Positions 1-5,959 of a stretch of DNA of 6,965 nucleotides are shown here, piece by piece; position 1 is the first letter of the stretch, and each line of letters opens with the position of its first letter. This DNA comes from an uncultured Myxococcales bacterium. Its GTDB lineage: Bacteria > Myxococcota_A > UBA9042. The notes under the pieces are model-generated. The model searched no databases and had not been told where the DNA came from. It saw only the letters and a program-made list of their open reading frames with translations. The translations under genes and the position numbers were made by a program. Where the stretch lies: NCBI GenBank assembly GCA_937915965.1, contig CALGHC010000657.1, forward strand, positions 1-6,965, read 5' to 3'.

Positions 1-219
1 GAGCGACCTCGGCGTCGCGGAACTTGCGCCGGCCGTGGGCGTTGCATCCGGCCTCGGCCGCCCAAGGTCGTCGAAGTTGACCTCGACAGCGGCGAAGGCG
101 GCCACCTCGACGGCGACAGACTCGGTCGCGGTGACGCCGTCGCCGAGGTGGTATCCAACGGGCACCTCCATCGGTCGGCGCGCGGGTGTGGGGTTCTCAA
201 GTCGAACGATCCAGGCCAT
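1..219 (-). CDS. Paralogue of the 278-aa cassette protein, N-terminal part, runs off the left edge
   Basis: The reading frame starts at ATG 219 (minus strand) and stays open to the window edge, so about 73 codons are visible. Residues 1 to about 55 match the start of the intact gene at 3952-4788 without indels; I count 9 base differences in 160 (60-219 against 4629-4788). They include the changes N27D, V30A, S32T, S48N and F52L. Past the shared Gly-Arg-Pro the similarity stops abruptly: the intact copy continues ERIARCVDEI, this copy RPDATPTAGA. It is therefore either a diverged paralogue or a gene broken at about base 55. The start overlaps the stop of the upstream fused frame in TGATG, and the same GGGAGGT ribosome site precedes it. 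Function is unknown. Whether the gene is intact cannot be decided from this window. Confidence 0.55.
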   Translation of the reverse strand, partial: MAWIVRLENPTPARRPMEVPVGYHLGDGVTATESVAVEVAAFAAVEVNFDDLGRPRPDATPTAGASSATPRSL

Positions 220-357
220 CACTGCACCTCCCAGCCAGTCTCGACGCGCTCGGGTTGATCGCCGCCGTTGTGCAGCAGCACGTCGACGTCGGCCCGACCG
301 CGCCGCGCGAGCTCGATGGCCAGTCGACTGAGGCGGCGGCGCAGCTCACGCGCGACG
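60..357. repeat. Direct repeat, copy 1 (pair at 4629-4926)
   Basis: Bases 60-357 align with 4629-4926 at a constant offset of 4569 with no gaps. I count 10 differences, 9 of them before base 219. The segment spans the junction between the 303-aa and 278-aa genes of the cassette. Both copies have the same orientation, so recombination between them would delete the 4.57 kb between. Confidence 0.9.
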
Positions 358-728
358 TCGTGGTTGGGATGCGCACGAAGGGCCGTCGTGGCGACACCCG
401 GCGCGTCGTCCAAGCCGGCGCCGCGGCACTGCGCGTCGACCGCGGCTGCCAGGAAGCCGGAGGCGAGGTAGCCGTTTGGGTGATCGTGGGTGAGATGGGC
501 GACGTCAGCGCCCAATTCGAAGGGGCGGTCGCTGCCGATCAGACCGGCCGGCACCGCGCGCATGACACCGCCGCACCCTTTGGAGTTGTTGCGGGCGACC
601 TCGCCCAGGCCGGTGGCCGAGGACAGCGCGCCCAGGCAGGCGGCGCCCGGGGCGCGCACGTGCCACATGCCGCGGCAACCGATCAGCCAGCCGTCGAGCG
701 TGCAGGGGATCTGCTGCGACGGCGCCCG
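219..728 (-). pseudogene. Relic: ADP-ribosylglycohydrolase fragment fused in frame to the C-terminus of the 303-aa cassette protein
   Basis: Reading on the minus strand, bases 728-358 match 6706-6336 of the intact ARG gene at about 92% (roughly 29 differences counted by eye, no indels). Bases 357-219 match 4926-4788, the end of the 303-aa gene, with a single difference. The join at 357/358 removes the equivalent of 4927-6335 (1409 bases) yet keeps the frame open for about 170 codons. The ARG part keeps the core NNSKGCGGVMR segment. It lacks the TDD motif, the DSDSTG motif and the N-terminal GDALG/Glu region, so it cannot bind the catalytic metals. The only start codon after the in-frame stop at 762-764 is a TTG at 731 with no ribosome site. 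Most base differences in the ARG part change the amino acid, including a Leu-to-Pro change. A relic is the likeliest reading; an expressed fusion is possible but unsupported. Confidence 0.75.
358..728. repeat. Direct repeat, copy 1 (pair at 6336-6706)
   Basis: Bases 358-728 align with 6336-6706 at a constant offset of 5978, about 29 differences in 371 bases by hand count. It covers the middle third of the ARG gene. Homology ends sharply at 728/729, where GGCGCCCG is followed by unrelated sequence. Confidence 0.88.
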
Positions 729-1133
729 CAACTGCGACGCAGCAGCCCCCGAAACGGCCAGTCACGAGTATCGGAGCGGTGGCCTGTGCCATGTCGCTGA
801 GTTTTACGACAATTCCGCTGGCCAACGGGCCGGCAGTTCGCTATCGTCCCGGTGAACAACGGCGGGAGGATGGGCTTTCGGCGGCTTTGGCGGTGGCCAC
901 GGGCGGGTTTGTGATGGGGACCAGAACGCAGGCTGGCTCAAGCTGCCTATCCGTGTCGCGAATCGCCAGTTTCCAGCAGCGCAACCTGTTCAGCGAAGCC
1001 GGGAGAGGAAGAGCTTAGTGCGGGAGTGCCGCAAACTGGAAGCTGTGGGCGGGCCGCGGGAGAGCCCCCTCGGGTCTACCCGACCGTGTCATGCGCCACT
1101 GTGATCATAGATTGGACAACAAGGACACCGACG
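729..1133. other. Stretch without a convincing gene, between the relic cassette and the plus-strand gene
   Basis: No reading frame here has both a credible ribosome site and protein-like composition. It starts exactly where similarity to the ARG gene ends. A perfect 6-base inverted repeat with a 2-base centre lies at 1070-1083 (TCGGGT-CT-ACCCGA), about 50 bases before the downstream start codon. An imperfect palindrome (CTGTGATCATAG) lies at 1099-1110. Either could belong to the control region of the gene at 1134. No strong sigma-70-like promoter stands out. Confidence 0.5.
1070..1083. promoter_or_regulatory. Inverted repeat upstream of the plus-strand secreted-protein gene, possible operator
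   Basis: TCGGGT and ACCCGA are perfect reverse complements separated by CT. The site lies 50 bases upstream of the ATG at 1134. Position and symmetry fit a repressor or activator site, but six-base arms arise readily by chance in GC-rich DNA and no regulator gene is visible. Confidence 0.25.
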
Positions 1134-2273
1134 ATGCCTGAAGCCAACATGTCGAGCCGCCATCACCTGCTCCGACCGGTTCCGTCGGTCATCTTGGTGG
1201 CGAGCGCCCTGTTCGCCACGGGCTTGACGACCTCCGTGATCGCGGCCGAGCCCAAGGCGACGGTCAGTGACGCGGACCGAGCGGGCTGCGACAAGTACGC
1301 CAAGGCCCTGTGCGACATGCCCGATGTAGCCGCCACCACTTGCAAGCAGATCCATGCCGTCGTCGGCCTTTTGCCGCCCAAGGCGTGCGCCGCGGGACTG
1401 ACCGACATCGCGTACTCCTTATCCCGATTGGTGGTGTTGAACGGCGCCTGCGACCAGCTCATCAGCAGGCTTTGCGGCGATCTCGGGCCGGGCACCCAGA
1501 CCTGCAAATTCGTCAAGCAGAAGACCCCGGAATTTGGTGCGACGCGGTGTGGGGAGATGCTGGACGACTATGCCAAGATCCTGTCACAGCTCAAAGATAT
1601 GGAGAAGGCTGCCGAAAAGAGGGCGACAAGAACTGAGGGGAAAGAGCAAAGCGAAGCCGTCGGCCCCGCAACAGAAGGCCAAACAAGCGGCGAACATCAA
1701 GTTCGCAGTGACACACCGGTAGCGCTGCGCGACCAGTCCGACAAACAGACGGCCGCGAAGGCGCCACCTGACGTCGCAAAGGCCAGAGTTGCGGCTCGCG
1801 CTTGGCTACTCGCGGTTGGGCATGGCGACGTAGCGCAGCTCCAACGGACCTCCGGTGCTTCATTGACGGTCTACGCCGACGCGAACAAGCCGAGCGCGTG
1901 GAAGTGCGACAAGGAGGTCAAGGCCAGGACCGCCCGCGAGGTAGCGGTTCTCGCCAAGTGTTTGTGCAAGAGGAGTCTGTTTCGCGAAGCCGCGACCATG
2001 TGGTTTGTCTGGTCTGCGAAGAAGTACGAACACGAGACCCTGGACGCCCGCCTCCCTGTGAAGTTCAAGATCGTTGAAGCTATGCCTCCGACAGAGTTGT
2101 CCAAGCGCCATGCCACGCGCTTGCGAACACTAGAACCGACTCATGTGCTCCTCGGCATCTACCTGCCAATCCCCGCCACGGCCGGCTTTGAGTTGATTCT
2201 AGCTATTCGGCAGGGTCCTGGCGGTGCAGAGGTCGGGACCGTGATCGTCGATGCGCATGCGTGGCACGGATAG
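1134..2273 (+). CDS. Exported protein with two C-x7-C-x9-C-x14-C modules and a C-terminal domain of unknown function
   Basis: 379 residues. The start at 1134 has AAGGA eight bases upstream. Starting at 1149 (Met6) is also possible; starting farther upstream would bury the signal peptide. Residues 7-38 form a signal peptide: basic/His n-region (RHHLLR), hydrophobic stretch 16-31, cleavage probably after IAA at 38. The mature part opens with two modules of identical spacing: Cys52, 60, 70, 85 and Cys106, 114, 124, 139. This suggests two disulfide-linked helical hairpins in the periplasm or outside. A charged, low-complexity linker runs from about 141 to 215. Residues 217-379 form a separate alpha/beta-looking domain with Cys258, 276 and 278. 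Its opening (ARAWLLAVGHGDVAQLQ) resembles the first helix of SnoaL/NTF2-like domains, which is only an impression. No family is recognised with confidence. It converges on the lipoprotein gene. Its third codon positions look less GC-rich than those of its neighbours. Confidence 0.82.
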   Translation: MPEANMSSRHHLLRPVPSVILVASALFATGLTTSVIAAEPKATVSDADRAGCDKYAKALCDMPDVAATTCKQIHAVVGLLPPKACAAGLTDIAYSLSRLVVLNGACDQLISRLCGDLGPGTQTCKFVKQKTPEFGATRCGEMLDDYAKILSQLKDMEKAAEKRATRTEGKEQSEAVGPATEGQTSGEHQVRSDTPVALRDQSDKQTAAKAPPDVAKARVAARAWLLAVGHGDVAQLQRTSGASLTVYADANKPSAWKCDKEVKARTAREVAVLAKCLCKRSLFREAATMWFVWSAKKYEHETLDARLPVKFKIVEAMPPTELSKRHATRLRTLEPTHVLLGIYLPIPATAGFELILAIRQGPGGAEVGTVIVDAHAWHG

Positions 2274-2348
2274 TCCGGCGTCGCAACGACGCGCCGTGTC
2301 GCTGGTGCACGGCTACAGTTGATGGCCTCTTCGAGCCAATAGAGGGTA

Positions 2349-2371
2349 CCCCGCGAGGTTCAACCTCGGGG
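2349..2371. terminator. Hairpin between convergent genes, possible bidirectional terminator
   Basis: CGAGG (2354-2358) pairs with CCTCG (2364-2368) around the loop TTCAA. The stem extends as CCC/GGG (2350-2352 with 2369-2371) past a bulged G at 2353. It lies in the 154-base gap between the stops of the plus gene (2273) and the minus gene (2428), where a terminator would serve both. There is no T-run on either side, so classical intrinsic termination is doubtful. Confidence 0.4.
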
Positions 2372-2427
2372 AGCAGGCCCCCGCGCCCCGCTCTCCGCGG
2401 ACTGGGGCAGCCCAAAGGAGCCCCGCG

Positions 2428-3669
2428 TCAGAACTGCGATCCGGCGCACGCGCCGCCAAACGGCAGCGTCGACGGCACCTCGACGGTCACGCTCAACCCC
2501 GCGGCGCTGAAGGTCGCGGCGCCCCCGCTTGCGGCCGGGGTGACGCAACTGGCGAAACTGCCGCCACCGCAGTCCGCGGTGCAAGAGACGCCGGGGCCAC
2601 CTTGGCTGCCGAGGCAGAACTTGCCGGTGACGTCGTAGCCGCCCGCGGTCGCGGCGACGTTGCAGGACGCCTCGAAGACCTCGGTGCAGCTCGACGAGAA
2701 GCAGCCCTTGGGGGTGAGCTGGAGCTGGATCGGTTCGCCGACCGCGATCAACTCGCCGCTCGTGCCCGCCTTGCCGCGCACGCACAGCTTGCCGATCTCG
2801 GCTGGTTGCCCGGCCGCGCAGCCGGCGGACGCCGGCGGACAGCAGGTCTCCCAACCCGCCGTCTGCCAGCCCTTGCCGAGGCAGGTCGAGCTGAAGATGG
2901 CGGCAACGCCAGTCTCGACCCGGACCGCGCAGGTCTCGGCGTCGCCACAGCCCAGGTCTGCGTCGTGGCAGCCGCCGTACAATGGCTGCAGCGGACCGCC
3001 GCCGTCGCAGGCCCCTGCTGGTTGCCACGCCAGCAGCGGCGAGCACGTGGGGGCCAGTGCGCACTCTGTCTCGGTCAGGCCAGCGCAGCCGCCCGGGAAG
3101 CTCGGATCGGAGGTGACCGTGCACTTGGCCGAGACGCAGGTCGCGAGCGCGGGCGCGCAGGCCATCTCGGTGCAGGCGACGCTGTCGCAGGTCTGCGCCG
3201 CCCAGGCGGCCTTGGCGGCCGCCAGGTGCTGCTTGGCGACCGCGACGACCTTGCCGCCGTTGCAGTGGTCGCAGCAGGCGGTCTCAAGGGCGACGCACTC
3301 GTCGCCGGCGCCACAAGCCATCCAATCGATGGGCTCGTCGGCGTCGGCGTCGGCGTCATTCGGAGGCTCGCCGACCTCCGACGGTTCTGCATCCGCCCCC
3401 CCGACCACGTCGGGCGGCGCGGCGGCATCGGCGGGCTCGCCGGTGTCGACCAGGACGGAGTCACCGCCGGCGGTGTCGGTGCCAGCGGTGTCGATGCCGG
3501 CGGTGTCGGTGCCAGCGGTGTCGGTTCCGGCCGTGTCGGTGCCGGCAATGACGCCGCTGTCGCTACCCGAGTCGGGGGACAGCGCGGCGCCACTGCCCGC
3601 TGCGTTGCCGCAGGCGGTGGCGAACAGGATGGCGACAGCAGCCAAGCTAAGGATGATGCGGGCTTTCAT
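2428..3669 (-). CDS. Cysteine-rich lipoprotein with a TDTAG repeat linker, function unknown
   Basis: 413 residues. ATG at 3669 is chosen because GAGG lies seven bases upstream and a lipoprotein signal follows at once: MKAR, a hydrophobic stretch 5-19, then Ala-Thr-Ala-Cys with Cys20 as the lipidation site. A disordered linker (about 21-115) carries five TDTAG repeats at 44-68 and an Asp/Ala run (DADADADE) near 105-112. From Cys119 onward the protein is rich in cysteine. The first module, about 119-185, contains ETACCDHCNGG and ends CVSAKC; this arrangement recurs in myxobacterial secreted and outer-membrane lipoproteins, to my recollection. The remaining 220 or so residues have further paired cysteines and a beta-rich tail ending in SQF. 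It is probably anchored in the outer membrane with the linker holding the folded part away from the surface. No enzyme motif is seen. The next minus-strand gene upstream ends 282 bases away, so it is likely transcribed separately. Confidence 0.85.
   Translation of the reverse strand: MKARIILSLAAVAILFATACGNAAGSGAALSPDSGSDSGVIAGTDTAGTDTAGTDTAGIDTAGTDTAGGDSVLVDTGEPADAAAPPDVVGGADAEPSEVGEPPNDADADADEPIDWMACGAGDECVALETACCDHCNGGKVVAVAKQHLAAAKAAWAAQTCDSVACTEMACAPALATCVSAKCTVTSDPSFPGGCAGLTETECALAPTCSPLLAWQPAGACDGGGPLQPLYGGCHDADLGCGDAETCAVRVETGVAAIFSSTCLGKGWQTAGWETCCPPASAGCAAGQPAEIGKLCVRGKAGTSGELIAVGEPIQLQLTPKGCFSSSCTEVFEASCNVAATAGGYDVTGKFCLGSQGGPGVSCTADCGGGSFASCVTPAASGGAATFSAAGLSVTVEVPSTLPFGGACAGSQF
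3466..3540 (-). repeat. Five in-frame 15-base repeats encoding TDTAG
   Basis: Five adjacent 15-base units (3466-3480, 3481-3495, 3496-3510, 3511-3525, 3526-3540), each close to GCCGGCGGTGTCGGT on the plus strand. They encode Thr-Asp-Thr-Ala-Gly five times, with one Thr replaced by Ile. The units alternate between two near-identical versions (GCCGGC and GCCAGC starts), which suggests expansion as 30-base pairs. Copy number is likely variable between strains. Confidence 0.93.
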
Positions 3670-3951
3670 GGGTAGACCTCGCGCCGGCAGGCAGCGTTCG
3701 CCGGCCAGGGTAGCGGCGGCGCCCGGCCCGCGCCAGGGGATCCACGCGCGCGGCAGCGGACTGCGCGTCGCCGGCAAGCTGCGCGGGGAGCTGGCGGCCG
3801 CGCTGGATCTGCGCGCGGCGCCAGAGGAGGACTGGACGCTGGGCGACATCGACACGGCCGCGGTGATGCGTGCGGTGCCCAACCTTCGCCTGAGGCCGGG
3901 TTGGGGGCTCGTTGGCGATGTCCTCGAGTCCGACCGCACGCCGGTGAGCCC
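3670..3951. other. Intergenic stretch with a possible plus-strand coding remnant
   Basis: 282 bases between the lipoprotein start and the stop of the 278-aa cassette gene. In one plus-strand frame, about 3735-3930 reads like protein with GC-rich third positions (segments GKLRGELAAALDLRA and DIDTAAVMRAVPNL). It has no start codon with a ribosome site and is cut on its left by the lipoprotein gene, so at best it is the tail of a lost gene. The upstream region of the lipoprotein must also lie here; no clear promoter is visible. Confidence 0.35.
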
Positions 3952-4788
3952 TCACGCCCCATCCGTCACCCGCCAAACGCTCTCCTGATCTGCAAACGTC
4001 CCGCCCCGATCCACCAACCGCAGCGCGGTCGCCCGCATCGCCTGCGCCATCGGCGGGGCCAGCGAGCGGTTCACACACGCCGTCGACAACCGCCACAGCA
4101 CGGTCTCGCCCGCGCCAATGGCGATCTCGACCTCCTCGGTCGCGGTCACGTTCTGCGTGCCCCAGCTTTTGCTCTCGAAGAGCACGCCGCGGGCGATATG
4201 CACAACCACGGGCGTGTCGGTGACGTTGTGCAGGCGCAGGCGAGTCGCCCGTTCGCCCAGGCCGCCGGCGATCTCCTCGACGTCAATGCAGCCGCTGAGC
4301 GCCAGCGCGGCCAGCGAGCGCGGGTGGTCGTCGATGTCGAGGTTGAGGCCGGCAGGGCTGTAGAGCGCGACCTGGCCGGTGCGCTCCGATCGCAGGCGGC
4401 TGTGCTCGGCGAGGATCTGATAACCACCGACGTGGCGAGACGGGTCGCAGGGCAGATCGACGAAGGTCGCCCGGGCGGCGCGCAGCCAGGCGGCGCGGCT
4501 GCCGGTCCCTGCACCGACATCGCGGTGCAGCGGCCAGTGAGCGGGCCGAGGATCGCGCACCGAGATCGTCGGAGTCTCGCTGACGATCGTGTCGATCTCG
4601 TCCACGCAGCGGGCGATGCGCTCGGGCCGCCCAAAGTCGTCGAAGCTGACCTCGACAGCGGCGAAGGCGGCCACCTCGACGGCGACAGACTCGCTCACGG
4701 TGACGCCGTTGCCGAGATGGTAACCAACGGGCACCTCCATCGGTCGGCGCGCGGGTGTCGGGTTCTCAAGTCTAACGATCCAGGCCAT
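3952..4788 (-). CDS. Cassette protein 3: 278-aa probably beta-rich protein of unknown function
   Basis: The ATG at 4788 is preferred over the GTG at 4791: GGAGG lies seven bases before the ATG, and the left-edge paralogue has the same ATG and spacing. No signal peptide or membrane segment is seen, so the protein is cytoplasmic. It looks like a beta-sandwich of two halves. The C-terminal half (about 180-258) has a pattern I associate with beta-sandwich domains: RLHNVTDTPVVVHIARG, then TQNVTATEEVEIAIGAGETV, then a conserved-looking CVNRSLAPP. Cysteines are at 61, 114, 167 and 238. The stop of the 303-aa gene overlaps this start (TGATG), so the two are translationally coupled, and the cassette begins with an ADP-ribosylglycohydrolase. 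Pfam contains families named for association with ARG enzymes (ARPP-1 and similar); whether this protein belongs to one cannot be decided by eye. A partial paralogue lies at 1-219. Confidence 0.85.
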   Translation of the reverse strand: MAWIVRLENPTPARRPMEVPVGYHLGNGVTVSESVAVEVAAFAAVEVSFDDFGRPERIARCVDEIDTIVSETPTISVRDPRPAHWPLHRDVGAGTGSRAAWLRAARATFVDLPCDPSRHVGGYQILAEHSRLRSERTGQVALYSPAGLNLDIDDHPRSLAALALSGCIDVEEIAGGLGERATRLRLHNVTDTPVVVHIARGVLFESKSWGTQNVTATEEVEIAIGAGETVLWRLSTACVNRSLAPPMAQAMRATALRLVDRGGTFADQESVWRVTDGA

Positions 4789-4926
4789 CACTGCACCTCC
4801 CAGCCAGTCTCGACGCGCTCGGGTTGATCGCCGCCGTTGTGCAGCAGCACGTCGACGTCGGCCCGACCGCGCCGCGCGAGCTCGATGGCCAGTCGACCGA
4901 GGCGGCGGCGCAGCTCACGCGCGACG
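4629..4926. repeat. Direct repeat, copy 2 (pair at 60-357)
   Basis: Intact-cassette counterpart of 60-357. It covers the last 45 or so codons of the 303-aa gene and the first 53 of the 278-aa gene. The part 4789-4926 differs from its partner at one base only, the rest at nine of 160. Confidence 0.9.
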
Positions 4927-5699
4927 AATGGCGCCTCAGCCCCGAACGCCTCGACCAGCCTGGGTGCCGGCGTGACGTCGTCGCGCCAGCCGTCGGCATG
5001 CCCACCACCGCGCCGCGCGGCCTCGCACCGCTGCTCAAACGCCTCGCAGACCGACAAGATGGGCAAGAAGACGCGGACCGTGTGGATCTTGGTGGCGTCG
5101 CCTGCGCGCCGCAGCCGAACGTCGCCCTCCTCTGGGCTGCACGAGCCGACAGCTCCTGGGTCGTACAAGCCGCCAGCGTCGCCGCTGAACAAGCCGACGA
5201 CGTCGGCCAGGTTGGCAAATGTGTGTGGGTTCCAAGTTCGGAAGAACGGCTCGTACCAGCCGCTAGAGCCGAAGTCTGGCTCCAGGGCGACGGTGGGCCA
5301 CTCGTTCAGGCTCCGCGACGGCCGATCCGCGCGCCGCACGGCCGCGCGAGGTCTGAGCGAGCTGCCCGTCGGCGCCAGGCACCCGACAACCCAGACCTCG
5401 GCCGCGACAGACTGTACACGCGGGCCCGGGATGGTGATCGCCACTGCAGGCAGCTCGCGTAGTTGTGGCCACTCGCCGCGTTGTCCAGAGCCGAGCCGCC
5501 TCGACCCCAGCCGCCGCGTCAACAGCATGGCGCGCTGGGTCTCGGCCGCCTGCTCGAGGTGCCACAGAGACGGCGCCTCGCGGGCGACCAGGTGCAGCGC
5601 TGAGGCAAAGAGGCGCGCCCTCTCGGTCATCGCGCCGCTGCGACGGGGGCGCGGTGAGACTTCGGTGCTGAACGGAGTCGGTTGAGCGATGTTGACCAT
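4788..5699 (-). CDS. Cassette protein 2: 303-aa protein of unknown function
   Basis: The ATG at 5699 has GAGGGG five bases upstream. The frame is open farther, to 5963, but that part is Arg/Pro-rich repeat sequence. A second Met at residue 24 has no ribosome site. No signal peptide or transmembrane helix is seen. Residues 28-60 look helical (LFASALHLVAREAPSLWHLE). Then comes a small RRLGS duplication at 62-71, a hydrophobic beta core (AVAITIPGP, EVWVVGCL) at 85-108, and a Trp/Phe-rich stretch GWYEPFFRTWNPHTFANL at 147-164. The C-terminus (257-303) is an Arg-rich helix followed by DVDVLLHNGG, with no Cys. No known family or catalytic motif is recognised. It lies between the ARG gene and the coupled 278-aa gene. 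Its last 45 or so codons are also present, nearly identical, in the left-edge relic. Confidence 0.83.
   Translation of the reverse strand: MVNIAQPTPFSTEVSPRPRRSGAMTERARLFASALHLVAREAPSLWHLEQAAETQRAMLLTRRLGSRRLGSGQRGEWPQLRELPAVAITIPGPRVQSVAAEVWVVGCLAPTGSSLRPRAAVRRADRPSRSLNEWPTVALEPDFGSSGWYEPFFRTWNPHTFANLADVVGLFSGDAGGLYDPGAVGSCSPEEGDVRLRRAGDATKIHTVRVFLPILSVCEAFEQRCEAARRGGGHADGWRDDVTPAPRLVEAFGAEAPFVARELRRRLGRLAIELARRGRADVDVLLHNGGDQPERVETGWEVQ
4795..4801 (-). promoter_or_regulatory. Ribosome binding site of the 278-aa gene, inside the end of the 303-aa gene
   Basis: The minus strand reads GGGAGGT, seven bases before ATG 4788 (counted from GGAGG), and lies within the last codons of the upstream gene. 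It decides the ATG over the GTG at 4791 and implies translational coupling. The same site is conserved at the relic copy (226-232). Confidence 0.75.
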
Positions 5700-5704
5700 G
5701 GTGG

Positions 5705-5710
5705 CCCCTC
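5705..5710 (-). promoter_or_regulatory. Ribosome binding site deciding the start of the 303-aa gene
   Basis: The minus strand reads GAGGGG followed by CCACC and ATG at 5699. This is the only good site near the beginning of this frame and is why the longer frame reaching 5963 is not used. Confidence 0.65.
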
Positions 5711-5772
5711 TTTCGCGGACTGGTTCGCGCACTGATTCGCGCACCGGCCGAGACGGCGGCCGCGGCGGCCGA

Positions 5773-5802
5773 GACGCGGGTGGACGCGGGTGGACGCGGG
5801 TG
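5773..5802. repeat. Three perfect tandem copies of a 10-base unit in the ARG to 303-aa gene gap
   Basis: GACGCGGGTG is repeated exactly three times (5773-5782, 5783-5792, 5793-5802), followed by ACCGCG. A weaker 12-base pair, ACTGGTTCGCGC and ACTGATTCGCGC, lies just left at about 5719-5742. The array sits about 75 bases upstream of the 303-aa start. It may be slippage sequence or a row of binding sites; the 10-base period would place sites on one face of the helix. Confidence 0.85.
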
Positions 5803-5959
5803 ACCGCGTCGTGCCATCGGCGCATCCAAGTCGAGCACAGCGTTGCGACAGCGCGTGTCGCTTGACGACACAGGGCGAGGTAGAGGGGCGCGTCCCGCTG
5901 CTGGCGTCGGGCGCCGGAGACGAGCGTTGTGTTCGCGCCCGCAGGCCACGCGCGGCAAA

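Noticed and set aside
186..800. Plus-strand frames in the relic region, and their equivalents opposite the intact ARG gene
   Set aside because: The same antisense frame appears over both ARG copies only because the sequence is duplicated. The minus strand carries the recognised motifs.
819..847. Possible sigma-70-like promoter (TGGCCA, 17 bases, TATCGT)
   Set aside because: Each box matches only four of six positions, and it lies nearly 290 bases from the next start codon; such matches are common by chance.
1018..1104. 28-codon open frame from a GTG with GAGAGG upstream
   Set aside because: Short, with unremarkable composition and nothing to distinguish it from chance; it ends inside the control region of the gene at 1134.
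1026..1133. Upstream extension of the secreted-protein gene from a GTG at 1026
   Set aside because: It would place 36 extra residues before the signal peptide. The ATG at 1134 has AAGGA at good spacing and is followed closely by a normal signal peptide.
2602..3675. Long Gly/Ala/Val-rich plus-strand frame opposite the lipoprotein gene
   Set aside because: It is the antisense of a high-GC gene and runs through its repeat as GVGAS units. The minus-strand frame has a lipoprotein signal, a ribosome site and conserved cysteine patterns.
3709..3715. TACCCT on the minus strand as a -10 box for the lipoprotein gene
   Set aside because: No acceptable -35 partner, and a weak match in a very GC-rich stretch.
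2660..3988. 442-codon plus-strand frame
   Set aside because: Mostly antisense to the lipoprotein gene, with no ribosome site. Only its last part, outside that gene, was kept as a weak remnant.
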